Assembly (NCBI GenBank): GCA_025363495.1
Contig: JANYDR010000127.1
Span: forward strand, 1-32,390
Origin: Cyclobacteriaceae bacterium
GTDB taxonomy: Bacteria > Bacteroidota > Bacteroidia > Cytophagales > Cyclobacteriaceae
Length of the DNA: 32,390 nucleotides
Direction of reading: 5' to 3'
The translations under genes were made by a program, and so were the position numbers. Below, piece after piece: positions 1-8,057 of the stretch. Position 1 is the stretch's first letter. Each line of letters opens with the position of its first letter. The notes under the pieces were generated by a model that searched no databases, had not been told where the DNA came from, and saw nothing but the letters and a program-made list of their open reading frames with translations.

Positions 1-678
1 GGCTTAAAGTCAGTAGAGTTGCTGAACTCAGAACAGTGGCCGGTTGCTATAAAACATGGTCTTACTTGTGCGATGGCTTATGCTTCCTCAATGGGACTAA
101 ATAAAGGATTCAACGATCCTTCCTTACACGAACAACTCTTAAAAGATTACACTCTTAACATTCCAAAAGCTGCCGATGCGGGTCTGAAAAACGTGATTTG
201 CTTTAGTGGGAATGCCAATGGATTGTCATACGAACAAGGCCTGGAAAACTGTGCCAAAGGTTTAGAGCCAGTTATGAAGATCGCAGCCAAACACGATATT
301 ACTGTGTGTATGGAGCTTCTCAACAGCAAGGTTGACCACAAGGATTATCAGTGTGATCATACTGAATGGGGCGTTAAACTATGCGAAAAACTTGGCTCAC
401 CTAATTTCAAATTGCTGTATGATATTTACCACATGCAGATCATGGAGGGAGATGTTATTGCCACGATTAAAAAACGCAGTCAATACATTGCACATTACCA
501 TACCGGCGGAGTACCTGGAAGAAATGAAATCGACAATACGCAGGAATTATACTACCCAGCTATTATGCGGGCGATTGTGGATACGGGGTTTAAAGGATTT
601 GTTGCTCAGGAGTTCATTCCGAAGAGACCAGATAAACTGGCTTCACTGAAAGAGTGCGTGATGATTTGTGATGTATAA
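1..678 (+). CDS. Hydroxypyruvate isomerase-like TIM-barrel protein (5' end outside window)
   Basis: Sugar-phosphate isomerase/epimerase superfamily, closest in motif to hydroxypyruvate isomerase (hydroxypyruvate to tartronate semialdehyde). The frame is open from base 1, so the gene starts before the window; family members have about 260-300 residues and 225 codons are visible. The metal-site pattern is present: Glu in CMELLN (codon 313-315), Asp in LYDIYHMQ (421-423), His in HYHTGG (499-501) and Glu in AQEF (610-612). The segment HTGGVPGRNE is typical of the hydroxypyruvate isomerase branch. The reaction is inferred from the family; many Bacteroidota homologues are secreted and of unknown substrate, and the signal region cannot be seen here. 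The gene converges on the permease gene, only 28 bp away, with no obvious hairpin between them. Confidence 0.82.
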   Translation, partial: GLKSVELLNSEQWPVAIKHGLTCAMAYASSMGLNKGFNDPSLHEQLLKDYTLNIPKAADAGLKNVICFSGNANGLSYEQGLENCAKGLEPVMKIAAKHDITVCMELLNSKVDHKDYQCDHTEWGVKLCEKLGSPNFKLLYDIYHMQIMEGDVIATIKKRSQYIAHYHTGGVPGRNEIDNTQELYYPAIMRAIVDTGFKGFVAQEFIPKRPDKLASLKECVMICDV

Positions 679-706
679 GCCTTCTTGTAGATTTTAGTTT
701 TATTTT

Positions 707-3100
707 TTACTCATCTCTTAATGAATTAACAGGATTTGCCGTTGCTGCACGTACAACATGATATCCAACTGTAATGATTGTAATACCAAATGCGAGGACT
801 GCCGATATCAAAAAGGTTGACCATTCATTTGCCAACTCAACTCGATAGGCAAAATTCTGTAGCCAGGTATTGGTGAAATACCATGCTGAAGGAAATGCCA
901 GTACAATTCCAATCGATACAAGTAAAAAGAATTCTTTAGACACCAAGATGATGAGGCCATTCACACTGGCACCGATAACTTTACGTACGCTGATCTCCTT
1001 TTTACGCTGCTCTGTTGTGTATGCTGCTAGTCCAAACAAGCCGAGACAAGCAATGATAACGGTAAGCGCCGAGAAAGCCGTAAAGATCTGACTGCGCTTT
1101 TCGTCGGCCTTGTATTGTGAATCAAGATCTTCGTCAAGAAATACATATTCAAATGGGCTGTTAGGATAAACTTGCTTCCATTCTCTTTCAACAGATATCA
1201 TGCTGTTGCGGATATCACCTTGCGTAAGACGAACGAATACATAGTTTTGCTCACGATTTAAAACGATAAATAACGGTTCGATTGCGTCGTAGAGGGAGTT
1301 CTGATTGTAATCATTAATAACGCCAATAACTTTTCTCTCTTGTGGACCAGCGGGACCACCACCAAACATAAATTTTTTCCCAAGAGGATCTTTCCATCCC
1401 ATTCGGCTTACCATACTTTTATTTACCACAACTGAAAAAGCCGTATCGCCTGGATTATCCTTTGAAAAATTCCTTCCCTCGATAACTTTTATACCCATAG
1501 CGTTCAAGTAATCATAATCTGCAGAATAGAGATCAACGCCACGATCCACCATTTTTCCGTCGGCATCCTCAACCTGAAGCAATAATTTTCCAATACCCTC
1601 TCCTGGTGAGGCATCTGCCTTTCCTACTGCCACAACATCAGGAAGCTTACGCAATCGATCCGCCAGAACTTCCCCGTTCGCGCGCATGCTTCGATTGAGA
1701 TTCAGCCGAACCACGTTTTCTTTGTCAAAGCCCAGATCTTTATTTCTTAGAAACCGAACCTGATCGAAAACAACCAACGTGCTGACGAGCATGAAGATGC
1801 TAAGTCCAAACTGAATGACTACTAATGACTTTCTAAAAGTCGAACTGCCGCCTTTAGCTGCAAGCTTTCCCTTTAATACACTTACCGGACTGAAACTCGA
1901 TAAATAAAATGCCGGATAACTGCCTCCAAGGATACCAGTAACCAATACTATAATCACCAAACCTATCATCACCGGCGTTTGAATGATGTTAGAAAAGGGA
2001 AGTTGCTTGTTGGCCAATGAATTGAATGCCGGTAATAATGCATAAATAAACGCAAGGCTTATCATCAACGAACTAATTGACACAAGCAATGATTCGGTAA
2101 GAAACTGAGCAATGAGTTGACCTCGTTGCGAGCCCATCACTTTACGCAAACCAACTTCTTTTGCGCGACTGGTGGAGCGTGCCGTTGCCAGATTCATATA
2201 GTTAATACAGGCTATGAGAATCATGAAGACTCCCACCGCTGCAAAAATGTAGATATAAGAAATGTCTCCACCCTCTTCAGCTTCATCCTGGATTTTAGAA
2301 TGCAAATGAATATCGGTAATGCGCTGCAAACCATACTTCACTTTAATTCCCATCCTTTCAAAAGCAGGATTCACCTTTTCAGTGACCACCTTATCAAGAC
2401 TAACCTGGATTTTATTCAAATCGTAGCCCTCTGGCAATTGAATGTAAGTGGTTACGCTGAAGGCACCCCAACCACTTTGAAGAAGCTGAGGTCGGGAACT
2501 TTTGGAAATCAATCCATCAAATCTGAAATGAGAATTCAGTGGGACGTCCTTAATAACCCCAGTGACTTTAAAATTCTCGTTCTGCTGATTTATTAATGAT
2601 TGATTGAGGGCATCCTGTCCATTTGCAAAATATTTACGCGCAATGGTTTCGGTAAGAACAATACTGAACGGCTCATCAAGAGCTGTTCGGGGATCACCTG
2701 CAATAAAATCGTAGGTGAACATGTCAAACACGGTAGAGTCCGTCAGGAAAAATTTGCTTTCGTAGAATTGCTGATCACCATTTTTGTATTGGTTTCTGCT
2801 CGTGCCAATGAAGCGCACTGCATTTTCAATCTCGGGATAATTGTCGTCCAATTCATCAGCTAGTGGCATTTGAGTTGATGACCATGTAAATGCATTATCA
2901 GGTTCTTTAATATTGGAAACAATGCGATAGATGTTTTCAGCATTTTTATGATAGCGATCGAAGCTTCTTTCATCTAGTATATATAAAAGCAAAAACAGGC
3001 TGCTTGTGATGCCGATGGTAAGACCCACAATATTAATAGTGGCATACGCCTTGTCTTTTATCAGATTGCGATAGGCAATTTTCAGTAAATTCTTAAGCAT
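707..3100 (-). CDS. ABC transporter permease, FtsX/MacB type
   Basis: A 797-residue inner-membrane protein of the MacB-like permease family that is very common in Bacteroidota. Order of parts: an N-terminal transmembrane helix (about residues 20-42), a MacB-type periplasmic core domain (about 50-250), a first FtsX block with helices around 280-300, 335-355 and 380-400, a helix near 430-450, a second periplasmic domain, and a C-terminal FtsX block with three helices (about 685-790). The sequence AKEVGLRKVMGS and its second copy KKEISVRKVIGAS are the repeated cytoplasmic motif after the first helix of each FtsX block. Such proteins couple ATP hydrolysis by a separate subunit to periplasmic conformational change. 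No ATPase gene is adjacent in the window, so the partner and substrate are unknown. ATG start at 3098-3100. Confidence 0.93.
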   Translation of the reverse strand: MLKNLLKIAYRNLIKDKAYATINIVGLTIGITSSLFLLLYILDERSFDRYHKNAENIYRIVSNIKEPDNAFTWSSTQMPLADELDDNYPEIENAVRFIGTSRNQYKNGDQQFYESKFFLTDSTVFDMFTYDFIAGDPRTALDEPFSIVLTETIARKYFANGQDALNQSLINQQNENFKVTGVIKDVPLNSHFRFDGLISKSSRPQLLQSGWGAFSVTTYIQLPEGYDLNKIQVSLDKVVTEKVNPAFERMGIKVKYGLQRITDIHLHSKIQDEAEEGGDISYIYIFAAVGVFMILIACINYMNLATARSTSRAKEVGLRKVMGSQRGQLIAQFLTESLLVSISSLMISLAFIYALLPAFNSLANKQLPFSNIIQTPVMIGLVIIVLVTGILGGSYPAFYLSSFSPVSVLKGKLAAKGGSSTFRKSLVVIQFGLSIFMLVSTLVVFDQVRFLRNKDLGFDKENVVRLNLNRSMRANGEVLADRLRKLPDVVAVGKADASPGEGIGKLLLQVEDADGKMVDRGVDLYSADYDYLNAMGIKVIEGRNFSKDNPGDTAFSVVVNKSMVSRMGWKDPLGKKFMFGGGPAGPQERKVIGVINDYNQNSLYDAIEPLFIVLNREQNYVFVRLTQGDIRNSMISVEREWKQVYPNSPFEYVFLDEDLDSQYKADEKRSQIFTAFSALTVIIACLGLFGLAAYTTEQRKKEISVRKVIGASVNGLIILVSKEFFLLVSIGIVLAFPSAWYFTNTWLQNFAYRVELANEWSTFLISAVLAFGITIITVGYHVVRAATANPVNSLRDE

Positions 3101-3224
3101 AATAATAGATGGCTTGTAGAACGGTTATCACCCTGAACAGGATACTGTTAGATGTTATGTCAAGCAATAAAGTTTTAACGTCAGACCTGACCCTTCATTT
3201 TTGCATTTAAATACCCGAAAAGGC

Positions 3225-3257
3225 AAAAAAATCCGCTAATCTGAATTATTAGCGGAT
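3225..3257 (-). terminator. Rho-independent terminator after the DUF4097-like gene
   Basis: A perfect 10-bp stem (3231-3240 with 3248-3257, arm ATCCGCTAAT) and a 7-nt loop are followed on the minus strand by a run of T (3225-3231). It lies 24 bp after the stop codon of the gene ending at 3282, as expected for an intrinsic terminator that also isolates the downstream permease gene. Confidence 0.85.
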
Positions 3258-3281
3258 CTTCAAATTTGAATATTTTTTGTC

Positions 3282-4148
3282 TTATCGTTTAATCAGTTTC
3301 ACCCTGGCGTCGTCAGCCCTGATATCTACTTTAGCGGTACCACTTGCCAGCATGAGCTTGGTCCGGTTTTCAGAATCTTCTTCGGTTGTAAATTGTCCTT
3401 CCGTGATCACACGTCCATCATCATGATGAATGTCAAATTTACCACCACCCTTTGTGATGGTGAATGAAATCAAACCATCCTGAGCATCAATAAAGTATTC
3501 ACCATTGTCGGCGATTGATGTTTCAATGATGAGATCACCATCATCCACTTTTGCATCAATGAAAGTAAAGTTGGCGTTTTTGATTTTAACATCACTGTCA
3601 TCGCCAGTCAATTCCAAGGAACCTTTGCCCTCGTCCATCGTAATGTCACCATCATCCAGGCGGAACAGGAACTTGCTTCCCGAGCATTGAGCTAAATCAA
3701 CATCAGCATCATCTAATTGTAAAGAGATAGCGCCATTGATATTTTTTATCCAATAGTCTCCATCATCTCCCTTTACTTTCAGGCTTGTTCCCTCGGGCGC
3801 TTCGATTGTAATAGTATATTTTTCATAGTGGTAACCGATCATTCCGATTGATACAGAATTAGATCGTTCCCGTATTTCAAGATCACCACTTTGCTCTGTG
3901 ACGTCAACAGAAAATTCATCGTGCCCTCCGAAGACAATTCCCTTTGTGCTCACCTCACGATCAATCTTTACATGCGCTGTCTTACGGGTGGAACCGGTGA
4001 TGTCCACCTTGGCATCCGAACAATTTAATTCTACTGTTCCCGTGGAACTTAGGTTGTACTCTTTATCGAGATGAAACTTTCCATCAATATTTTGAGCAGC
4101 CACCGAAAAGCTCAAAAACATGCAAAAAACTGATATAATTGATTTCAT
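3282..4148 (-). CDS. Secreted DUF4097-like beta-solenoid protein with DDGD repeats
   Basis: A 288-residue protein with a signal peptide (MKSIISVFCMFLSFSVAAQ). The rest is all-beta in character, with a repeated pattern of hydrophobic strands broken by acidic turns: DDGDY, DDADVD, DDGDIT, DDSDVK, DDGDLI, DDGRV and DDARVK, roughly every 20-30 residues. This pattern fits the DUF4097/putative-adhesin family, which folds as a parallel beta-helix. No catalytic site is recognisable, so function is unknown; surface or periplasmic location is inferred from the signal peptide. It lies 54 bp after the nucleoside phosphorylase gene on the same strand and may be co-transcribed with it; a terminator follows. 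The acidic turns might bind calcium, but that is only a suggestion. Confidence 0.8.
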   Translation of the reverse strand: MKSIISVFCMFLSFSVAAQNIDGKFHLDKEYNLSSTGTVELNCSDAKVDITGSTRKTAHVKIDREVSTKGIVFGGHDEFSVDVTEQSGDLEIRERSNSVSIGMIGYHYEKYTITIEAPEGTSLKVKGDDGDYWIKNINGAISLQLDDADVDLAQCSGSKFLFRLDDGDITMDEGKGSLELTGDDSDVKIKNANFTFIDAKVDDGDLIIETSIADNGEYFIDAQDGLISFTITKGGGKFDIHHDDGRVITEGQFTTEEDSENRTKLMLASGTAKVDIRADDARVKLIKR

Positions 4149-4202
4149 AAGCGTCTGATTTACTCCATGAGACGCGTAAGAACTCTCAAAGGTTGCCTGG
4201 AA

Positions 4203-5018
4203 TCATAATGACTTTATCAGATCGACGTATAATTCAGTGAGTTTTCCTTCAGCCTTTCCAGCTATTTTAATGATCTCAGAAATAACGGCCGGCTTCAGGT
4301 TGTCAGGATCGCAATCATCTGTGAGTACTGAAATCGCACAACAACGCAAACCCATGTGATTGGCCACGATCACTTCAGGAACAGTACTCATTCCTACAGC
4401 ATCGGCCCCAATCATATGTAAAAATCTATATTCGGCACGCGTTTCCATATTAGGTCCCATTACTCCCGCGTATACGCCAACATTTAATTTTATCTTTTTC
4501 TTCCTGGCAATTTTGATAAGCTTTTTATTCAATTCACTCGAGTACGGCTGACTCATATCCGGAAATCGAGGTCCCAATACCTCAAAGTTTTCGCCGCGTA
4601 ATGGATTATCGGGCTGGAAATTGATATGATCATCGATAAGCATTAGCTGACCTTTCTTCCATTTCAAATTCATATTTCCAGCCGCATTGGATATCAAAAG
4701 ATTTTCTATACCCAGCATTTTCATTACGCGTACTGGCAACGTAATCTGTTGTGTATTATATCCTTCATAATAATGGAAGCGTCCCTGCATGGCGAGCACT
4801 TTCTTTCCTTTTACAGTGCCATATATCAATTTACCACGATGAAACTCTACGGTTGATACTGGAAAATGAGGGATTGAATTATAATTGATTACTACCGGGT
4901 TCTTTATCTCTTTAACAAAAAGATTTCCCAGTCCTGTTCCCAGTATAACTCCTACTTCTGGCTCAGTGATTCCGTGTGCGCGAATGAATTCTGTGGCTTC
5001 TTTGATTTCGTGTAGCAT
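4203..5018 (-). CDS. punA: Purine nucleoside phosphorylase (trimeric PNP-I family)
   Basis: Cytosolic enzyme of purine salvage that splits purine (deoxy)nucleosides with phosphate into base and (deoxy)ribose-1-phosphate. The family motifs are clear: GVILGTGLG (23-31), the HFP loop (51-53), MQGRFHYYEGY (78-88), SNAAGN (110-115) and GVMGPNMETRAEYR (185-198). GADAVGMSTVPEV follows. Glu192 matches the base-binding Glu201 of mammalian PNP; the residue matching Asn243 is Asp234 (see findings). I chose ATG 5016-5018, giving 271 residues. The frame extends upstream to an ATG at 5060, but those codons are not PNP-like. They also overlap a promoter box and an AAGC-type repeat, so the longer start is unlikely. 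Confidence 0.92.
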   Translation of the reverse strand: MLHEIKEATEFIRAHGITEPEVGVILGTGLGNLFVKEIKNPVVINYNSIPHFPVSTVEFHRGKLIYGTVKGKKVLAMQGRFHYYEGYNTQQITLPVRVMKMLGIENLLISNAAGNMNLKWKKGQLMLIDDHINFQPDNPLRGENFEVLGPRFPDMSQPYSSELNKKLIKIARKKKIKLNVGVYAGVMGPNMETRAEYRFLHMIGADAVGMSTVPEVIVANHMGLRCCAISVLTDDCDPDNLKPAVISEIIKIAGKAEGKLTELYVDLIKSL

Positions 5019-5041
5019 AGATTTAGAATAATGTAATTGAT

Positions 5042-5049
5042 CAAAGATA
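5042..5049 (-). promoter_or_regulatory. Bacteroidota -7 box for the PNP gene
   Basis: On the minus strand the bases read TATCTTTG, a match to the Bacteroidota -7 consensus TAnnTTTG, 24 bp before the chosen PNP ATG. No good -33 TTG is seen at the usual distance, so this is a candidate only. It supports the start at 5018 over 5060. Confidence 0.4.
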
Positions 5050-5054
5050 TGGAA

Positions 5055-5089
5055 AAGCATAAAGCCGAAAGCTTAAAGCGAAAAGCTCG
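5055..5089. repeat. AAGC-type intergenic repeat, copy 1
   Basis: Low-complexity word repeat built from AAAGC units (aaagccgaaagcttaaagc and similar). The same words recur at 5192-5275 and 7194-7235 around the gamma-glutamyltransferase gene. Not coding. Confidence 0.7.
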
Positions 5090-5173
5090 TTTGCAGAAGA
5101 ACCAGTGTAATAGTCAATTTTCCCTTTATTTTTCCGGTGGTCATAAAGACAGAATATTTTATTGCGTGTTTGC

Positions 5174-5181
5174 TATATTTG
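5174..5181 (+). promoter_or_regulatory. Candidate -7 box for the gamma-glutamyltransferase gene
   Basis: TATATTTG matches TAnnTTTG exactly, 106 bp before the ATG at 5288. A TTG occurs at 5162-5164, too close for the usual 19-21 bp spacing. If used, the leader RNA would contain the whole inverted AAGC repeat at 5192-5275. Confidence 0.35.
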
Positions 5182-5191
5182 ATAAGTACCC

Positions 5192-5275
5192 AGCTTGAAG
5201 CTCAAAGTGGAAAGCAGAAAGCTTAAAGCCAGGGTAATCAAGCTTTACACTTTCAGCTTTCCACTTTAAGCTTTT
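5192..5275. repeat. Inverted AAGC-type repeat pair before the gamma-glutamyltransferase gene
   Basis: Left arm 5192-5229 carries AAGTGGAAAGCAGAAAGC; right arm 5240-5275 carries the reverse complement words (CAGCTTTCCACTTTAAGC). The arms are separated by about 10 bp, so transcribed RNA could form a long hairpin ending 12 bp before the start codon. Same word family as 5055-5089 and 7194-7235. Confidence 0.75.
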
Positions 5276-5287
5276 AACCATTCCATT

Positions 5288-7132
5288 ATGAAAAAATTAT
5301 CGCTTCTTCTTCTCCAAATTATACTCATCAGCACGACATGGGCTCAGTCATTCAATAACTTCCCTGTTACCACACAAAAACCGCCGTTGCATGGAAAACA
5401 CTGGATGGCTATTACTGGCAAGCCGTTGGCAGCGACAGCCGGTGCAATGATTTTTACTAAAGGCGGTAATGCTGTTGATGCTTCCTGTGCGATGCTCGCG
5501 GCAACGTGTACAATGTGGGATGTATTAAGCTGGGGTGGAGAAACGCAGGCCTTGATTTACAATCCAAAAACCAAAAAAGTAATTGCTATCAACGCGATGG
5601 GAGTTGCCCCTACCGGCGCTACGGCAGATTTTTTCAAAGGCAAGGGCATGAAGTATCCACCCGAATTTGGTCCGCTGGCAGCTACTACTCCCGGCACTCC
5701 TGGAGGATTAATGACGATGCTGGCAGAATATGGTACACTAAGTTTAAAAGATGTACTGGCACCCGCTATGCAATTGGCAGATGGCTATCCGATTGAAGCG
5801 CAGACCGCTAACTCTATCGAACGCGGTAAAGAAGAAATTAAAAAATGGCCCTATTCCAAAAAAGTCTTTCTGCCACACCTCGGATCAAAGCGGGAAGCCC
5901 CTGATGCCGGAGAAATTTTTGTTCAGAAGGATTTATTAGCCACGCTGCAAAAACTCGTCGATACTGAACAACAAGCATTAAAGAAAGGCAAGACGCGTAA
6001 AGAAGCAATCTACGCTGCTTACGACCGCTTTTATAAAGGAGACATCGCTAAAGAAATTGCCAGGAGCTCTCAAGAACAAGGTGGTCTTATCACTGAACAA
6101 GATCTCTCCAACTGGAAAGTAAAGATCGAAGAACCAACCATGACGACATATCGTGGTATTGAAGTTTACAAAATGCAACAATGGACACAAGGACCGGCAC
6201 TGTTACAAACTCTCAACATTCTTGAAAACTTTGATCTGAAAAGTATGGGCTATAATTCAACACGTTACATCCATACGTTATACCAGGCGATGAATCTTGC
6301 CTTCGCCGATCGTGACTTCTATTATGGAGATCCTGCTTTTGCAAAAGATCAACAACCCATGAAGGGTCTGTTGTCCAAAGAATACGCCAAAGAAAGGATG
6401 AAGTTGATCAACCCGGAAATGAATGATCCGAAAATTGGTCCCGGTGATCCTTATCCAATTGAAGGCAAGCAAAATCCTTTCATGGAAGTACTAAAGAAGT
6501 GGGGAAACACTCAGGCTTCGCTGAATGATAAGTTCCTCGAAGACTTTACTGCTGGAACAACCTCTGTTGAAGCAACGGATAAAGAAGGTTGGGTTGTATC
6601 GATCACTCCGAGCGGTGGTTGGGTTCCATCATGTATTGCCGGCACAACGGGTGTTGGAATGAGTCAGCGCATGCAATCTTTTGTGCTCGATGCAAAAGAA
6701 AGTCCATTCAATGTTGTTGAACCCGGCAAACGCCCCCGTGTAACACTAACTCCAAGCCTTGCCTTGAAAGACGGTAAACCATTTCTTTCTTTTGCCAAAC
6801 AGGCGGGTGATGAGCAGGACCAGTTGTTGCTACAATTCTTTTTGAACATGGTTGAATTTGGAATGACTGTTCAAGAGTCTACGGAAGCAGCGAGTTTCAA
6901 AACATTGCAGATGTATTCCAGCTTTGGAAGCCATGAAAAAATTCCCGGAGGACTTATTCTTAATAGTGCAATGCCCTCATGGGTAAGAAAAGATCTGTCG
7001 AGGATGGGTTATAAATTATCATATCAAGACAGGACGAGTGGTCCGATCAACGCAATCTATTTTGATTGGGAGCATGGGAGCTTTTGGGGCGGGTCGAGTA
7101 ATCACGGGGAGGATTATGGGATAGGATGGTAG
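5288..7132 (+). CDS. ggt: Gamma-glutamyltransferase (gamma-glutamyl transpeptidase), secreted
   Basis: A 614-residue periplasmic or extracellular enzyme that moves or hydrolyses the gamma-glutamyl group of glutathione and related peptides. Signal peptide about 1-20 (MKKLSLLLLQIILISTTWAQ). The large-subunit N-terminus shows the family segment GGNAVDASCAMLAA. The family is made as a precursor that cuts itself before a Thr, which becomes the small-subunit nucleophile: here Thr424 in AGTTSVEATDKEG aligns with the Thr of the E. coli TTHYSVVDKDG segment. The following His is replaced by Ser and the downstream substrate loop (SGGWVPSCIAGTTGVGMSQRM) differs from the E. coli form, so substrate choice may differ. 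The stop codon (7130-7132) lies in a run of TAGGATT-type repeat words. No Shine-Dalgarno sequence before the ATG. Confidence 0.92.
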   Translation: MKKLSLLLLQIILISTTWAQSFNNFPVTTQKPPLHGKHWMAITGKPLAATAGAMIFTKGGNAVDASCAMLAATCTMWDVLSWGGETQALIYNPKTKKVIAINAMGVAPTGATADFFKGKGMKYPPEFGPLAATTPGTPGGLMTMLAEYGTLSLKDVLAPAMQLADGYPIEAQTANSIERGKEEIKKWPYSKKVFLPHLGSKREAPDAGEIFVQKDLLATLQKLVDTEQQALKKGKTRKEAIYAAYDRFYKGDIAKEIARSSQEQGGLITEQDLSNWKVKIEEPTMTTYRGIEVYKMQQWTQGPALLQTLNILENFDLKSMGYNSTRYIHTLYQAMNLAFADRDFYYGDPAFAKDQQPMKGLLSKEYAKERMKLINPEMNDPKIGPGDPYPIEGKQNPFMEVLKKWGNTQASLNDKFLEDFTAGTTSVEATDKEGWVVSITPSGGWVPSCIAGTTGVGMSQRMQSFVLDAKESPFNVVEPGKRPRVTLTPSLALKDGKPFLSFAKQAGDEQDQLLLQFFLNMVEFGMTVQESTEAASFKTLQMYSSFGSHEKIPGGLILNSAMPSWVRKDLSRMGYKLSYQDRTSGPINAIYFDWEHGSFWGGSSNHGEDYGIGW

Positions 7133-7133
7133 G

Positions 7134-7188
7134 ATTGTCTTTGAGTAGGATTTGTAAGATTAAAGGATTGATAGGATTCTTTTGCTGG
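7134..7188 (+). repeat. AGGATT-type intergenic repeat, copy A
   Basis: About 55 bp built on AGTAGGATTT, GATTAAAGGATTG and AGGATT words, starting two bases after the gamma-glutamyltransferase stop. It is a direct repeat of 7887-7940, on the other side of the 194-residue gene, with the same order of words and the same ending TTTGCTG. Confidence 0.8.
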
Positions 7189-7193
7189 AAAAA

Positions 7194-7235
7194 GTATAGA
7201 GTGGAAAGCTGAAAGCAAAAAGTGGAAAGCTGGAG
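7194..7235 (+). repeat. AAGC-type intergenic repeat, copy 3
   Basis: Contains AGTGGAAAGC twice, separated by tgaaagcaaaa. These are the same words as in 5192-5275. It lies 24 bp before the ATG of the next gene. Confidence 0.7.
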
Positions 7236-7258
7236 TTTAGTATTAAAGAGATAGGCAT

Positions 7259-7843
7259 ATGAAATACATATTGATGTTAGTGATGGTGGGTGGGGTTTGC
7301 GTTGCTTTGGCGCAGACGGTGCCTTCGGTGGAGGTGCAGATTAAGACAGCATTACTTGCCGCGCCGGAGGAGTCGAAAGAGAAGGCGATGGTCTATGGAT
7401 ATTCCCCGAAAGGTGAGTTTATGGTTTTAAGAAAGGGTGAAAATGAATTGGTATGCCTTGCGGATGATCCTGCTCAACCAGGGCTTAATGTATCATGTTA
7501 TCATAAAAGTCTCGAACCGTTTATGGCAAGGGGCCGCGAGCAGAAGAAAGAAGGAAAGACTTTTCAGGAGATTTTTGATCTGCGTGAGCAAGAGGTAAAG
7601 AGTGGCAAGCTTCAGATGCCAAAACAACCCGCATCGCTTTTTGTATACACGGCACCGGCTGAGAATTTTAATGCAATGACGGGTGAAGTAACAAATGGTT
7701 ACTCACGATCAGTGATCTACATTCCTTACGCTACGGCTGAAAGTACTGGGTTACCTGCGAAGCCAGCGGCACCGGGAATGCCGTGGATTATGAACCCGGG
7801 GACGCATCGGGCACATATTATGATTGATCCACCACGCAAATAG
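7259..7843 (+). CDS. Secreted protein of unknown function
   Basis: A 194-residue protein with a signal peptide (MKYILMLVMVGGVCVALAQ, cleavage after Ala18 or Gln19). I do not recognise the family. The mature part has no transmembrane segment. It contains two Cys (in LVCLAD and VSCYHK), a charged middle region (REQKKEGKTFQE) and a C-terminal half with PYATAESTGLP and PWIMNPGTHRAHIMIDPP. The last motif, with two His near the end, looks conserved in style but no catalytic triad can be named. The gene is flanked on both sides by copies of the same AGGATT repeat, and its TAG stop is the first three bases of a further copy. Codon use resembles its neighbours, so it need not be foreign. Confidence 0.75.
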   Translation: MKYILMLVMVGGVCVALAQTVPSVEVQIKTALLAAPEESKEKAMVYGYSPKGEFMVLRKGENELVCLADDPAQPGLNVSCYHKSLEPFMARGREQKKEGKTFQEIFDLREQEVKSGKLQMPKQPASLFVYTAPAENFNAMTGEVTNGYSRSVIYIPYATAESTGLPAKPAAPGMPWIMNPGTHRAHIMIDPPRK

Positions 7844-7940
7844 CAGGATTAACAGATTAAAGGATTGATAGGATTGCATAACCGAAATTATCTTTGAGTA
7901 GGATTTATGGGATTAAAGGATTGGCAGGATTTCTTTGCTG
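7841..7940 (+). repeat. AGGATT-type intergenic repeat, two further copies
   Basis: 7841-7875 (tagcaggattaacagatt and following) begins with the stop codon of the preceding gene. 7887-7940 is the direct-repeat partner of 7134-7188. Both use GATTAAAGGATTG followed by AGGATT. No coding potential. Confidence 0.8.
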
Positions 7941-8027
7941 AAAAATAAAATAATCAGCCGAGATTGGTGGGATTAAAAAATGGTAGCATCTCCTAGCTAC
8001 AAATAGTCGGGACTGGAATTGTAGGTT

Positions 8028-8048
8028 AACCCGATTGATGGGTTTTTT
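8028..8048 (+). terminator. Weak terminator-like hairpin after the 194-residue gene
   Basis: AACCC (8028-8032), a 7-nt loop, GGGTT (8040-8044) and then T to 8048 on the plus strand. The stem is only 5 bp, so this is a weak candidate, but it is placed between two converging transcription units. Confidence 0.4.
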
Positions 8049-8057
8049 GGTGGAAGC

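Noticed and set aside
2117-2596. A 159-codon frame antisense to the FtsX permease
   Set aside because: Inside a well-supported gene, with no sign of its own domain.
5019-5060. Longer N-terminus for the nucleoside phosphorylase
   Set aside because: The 14 extra codons are not family-like and overlap a -7 box and the AAGC repeat.
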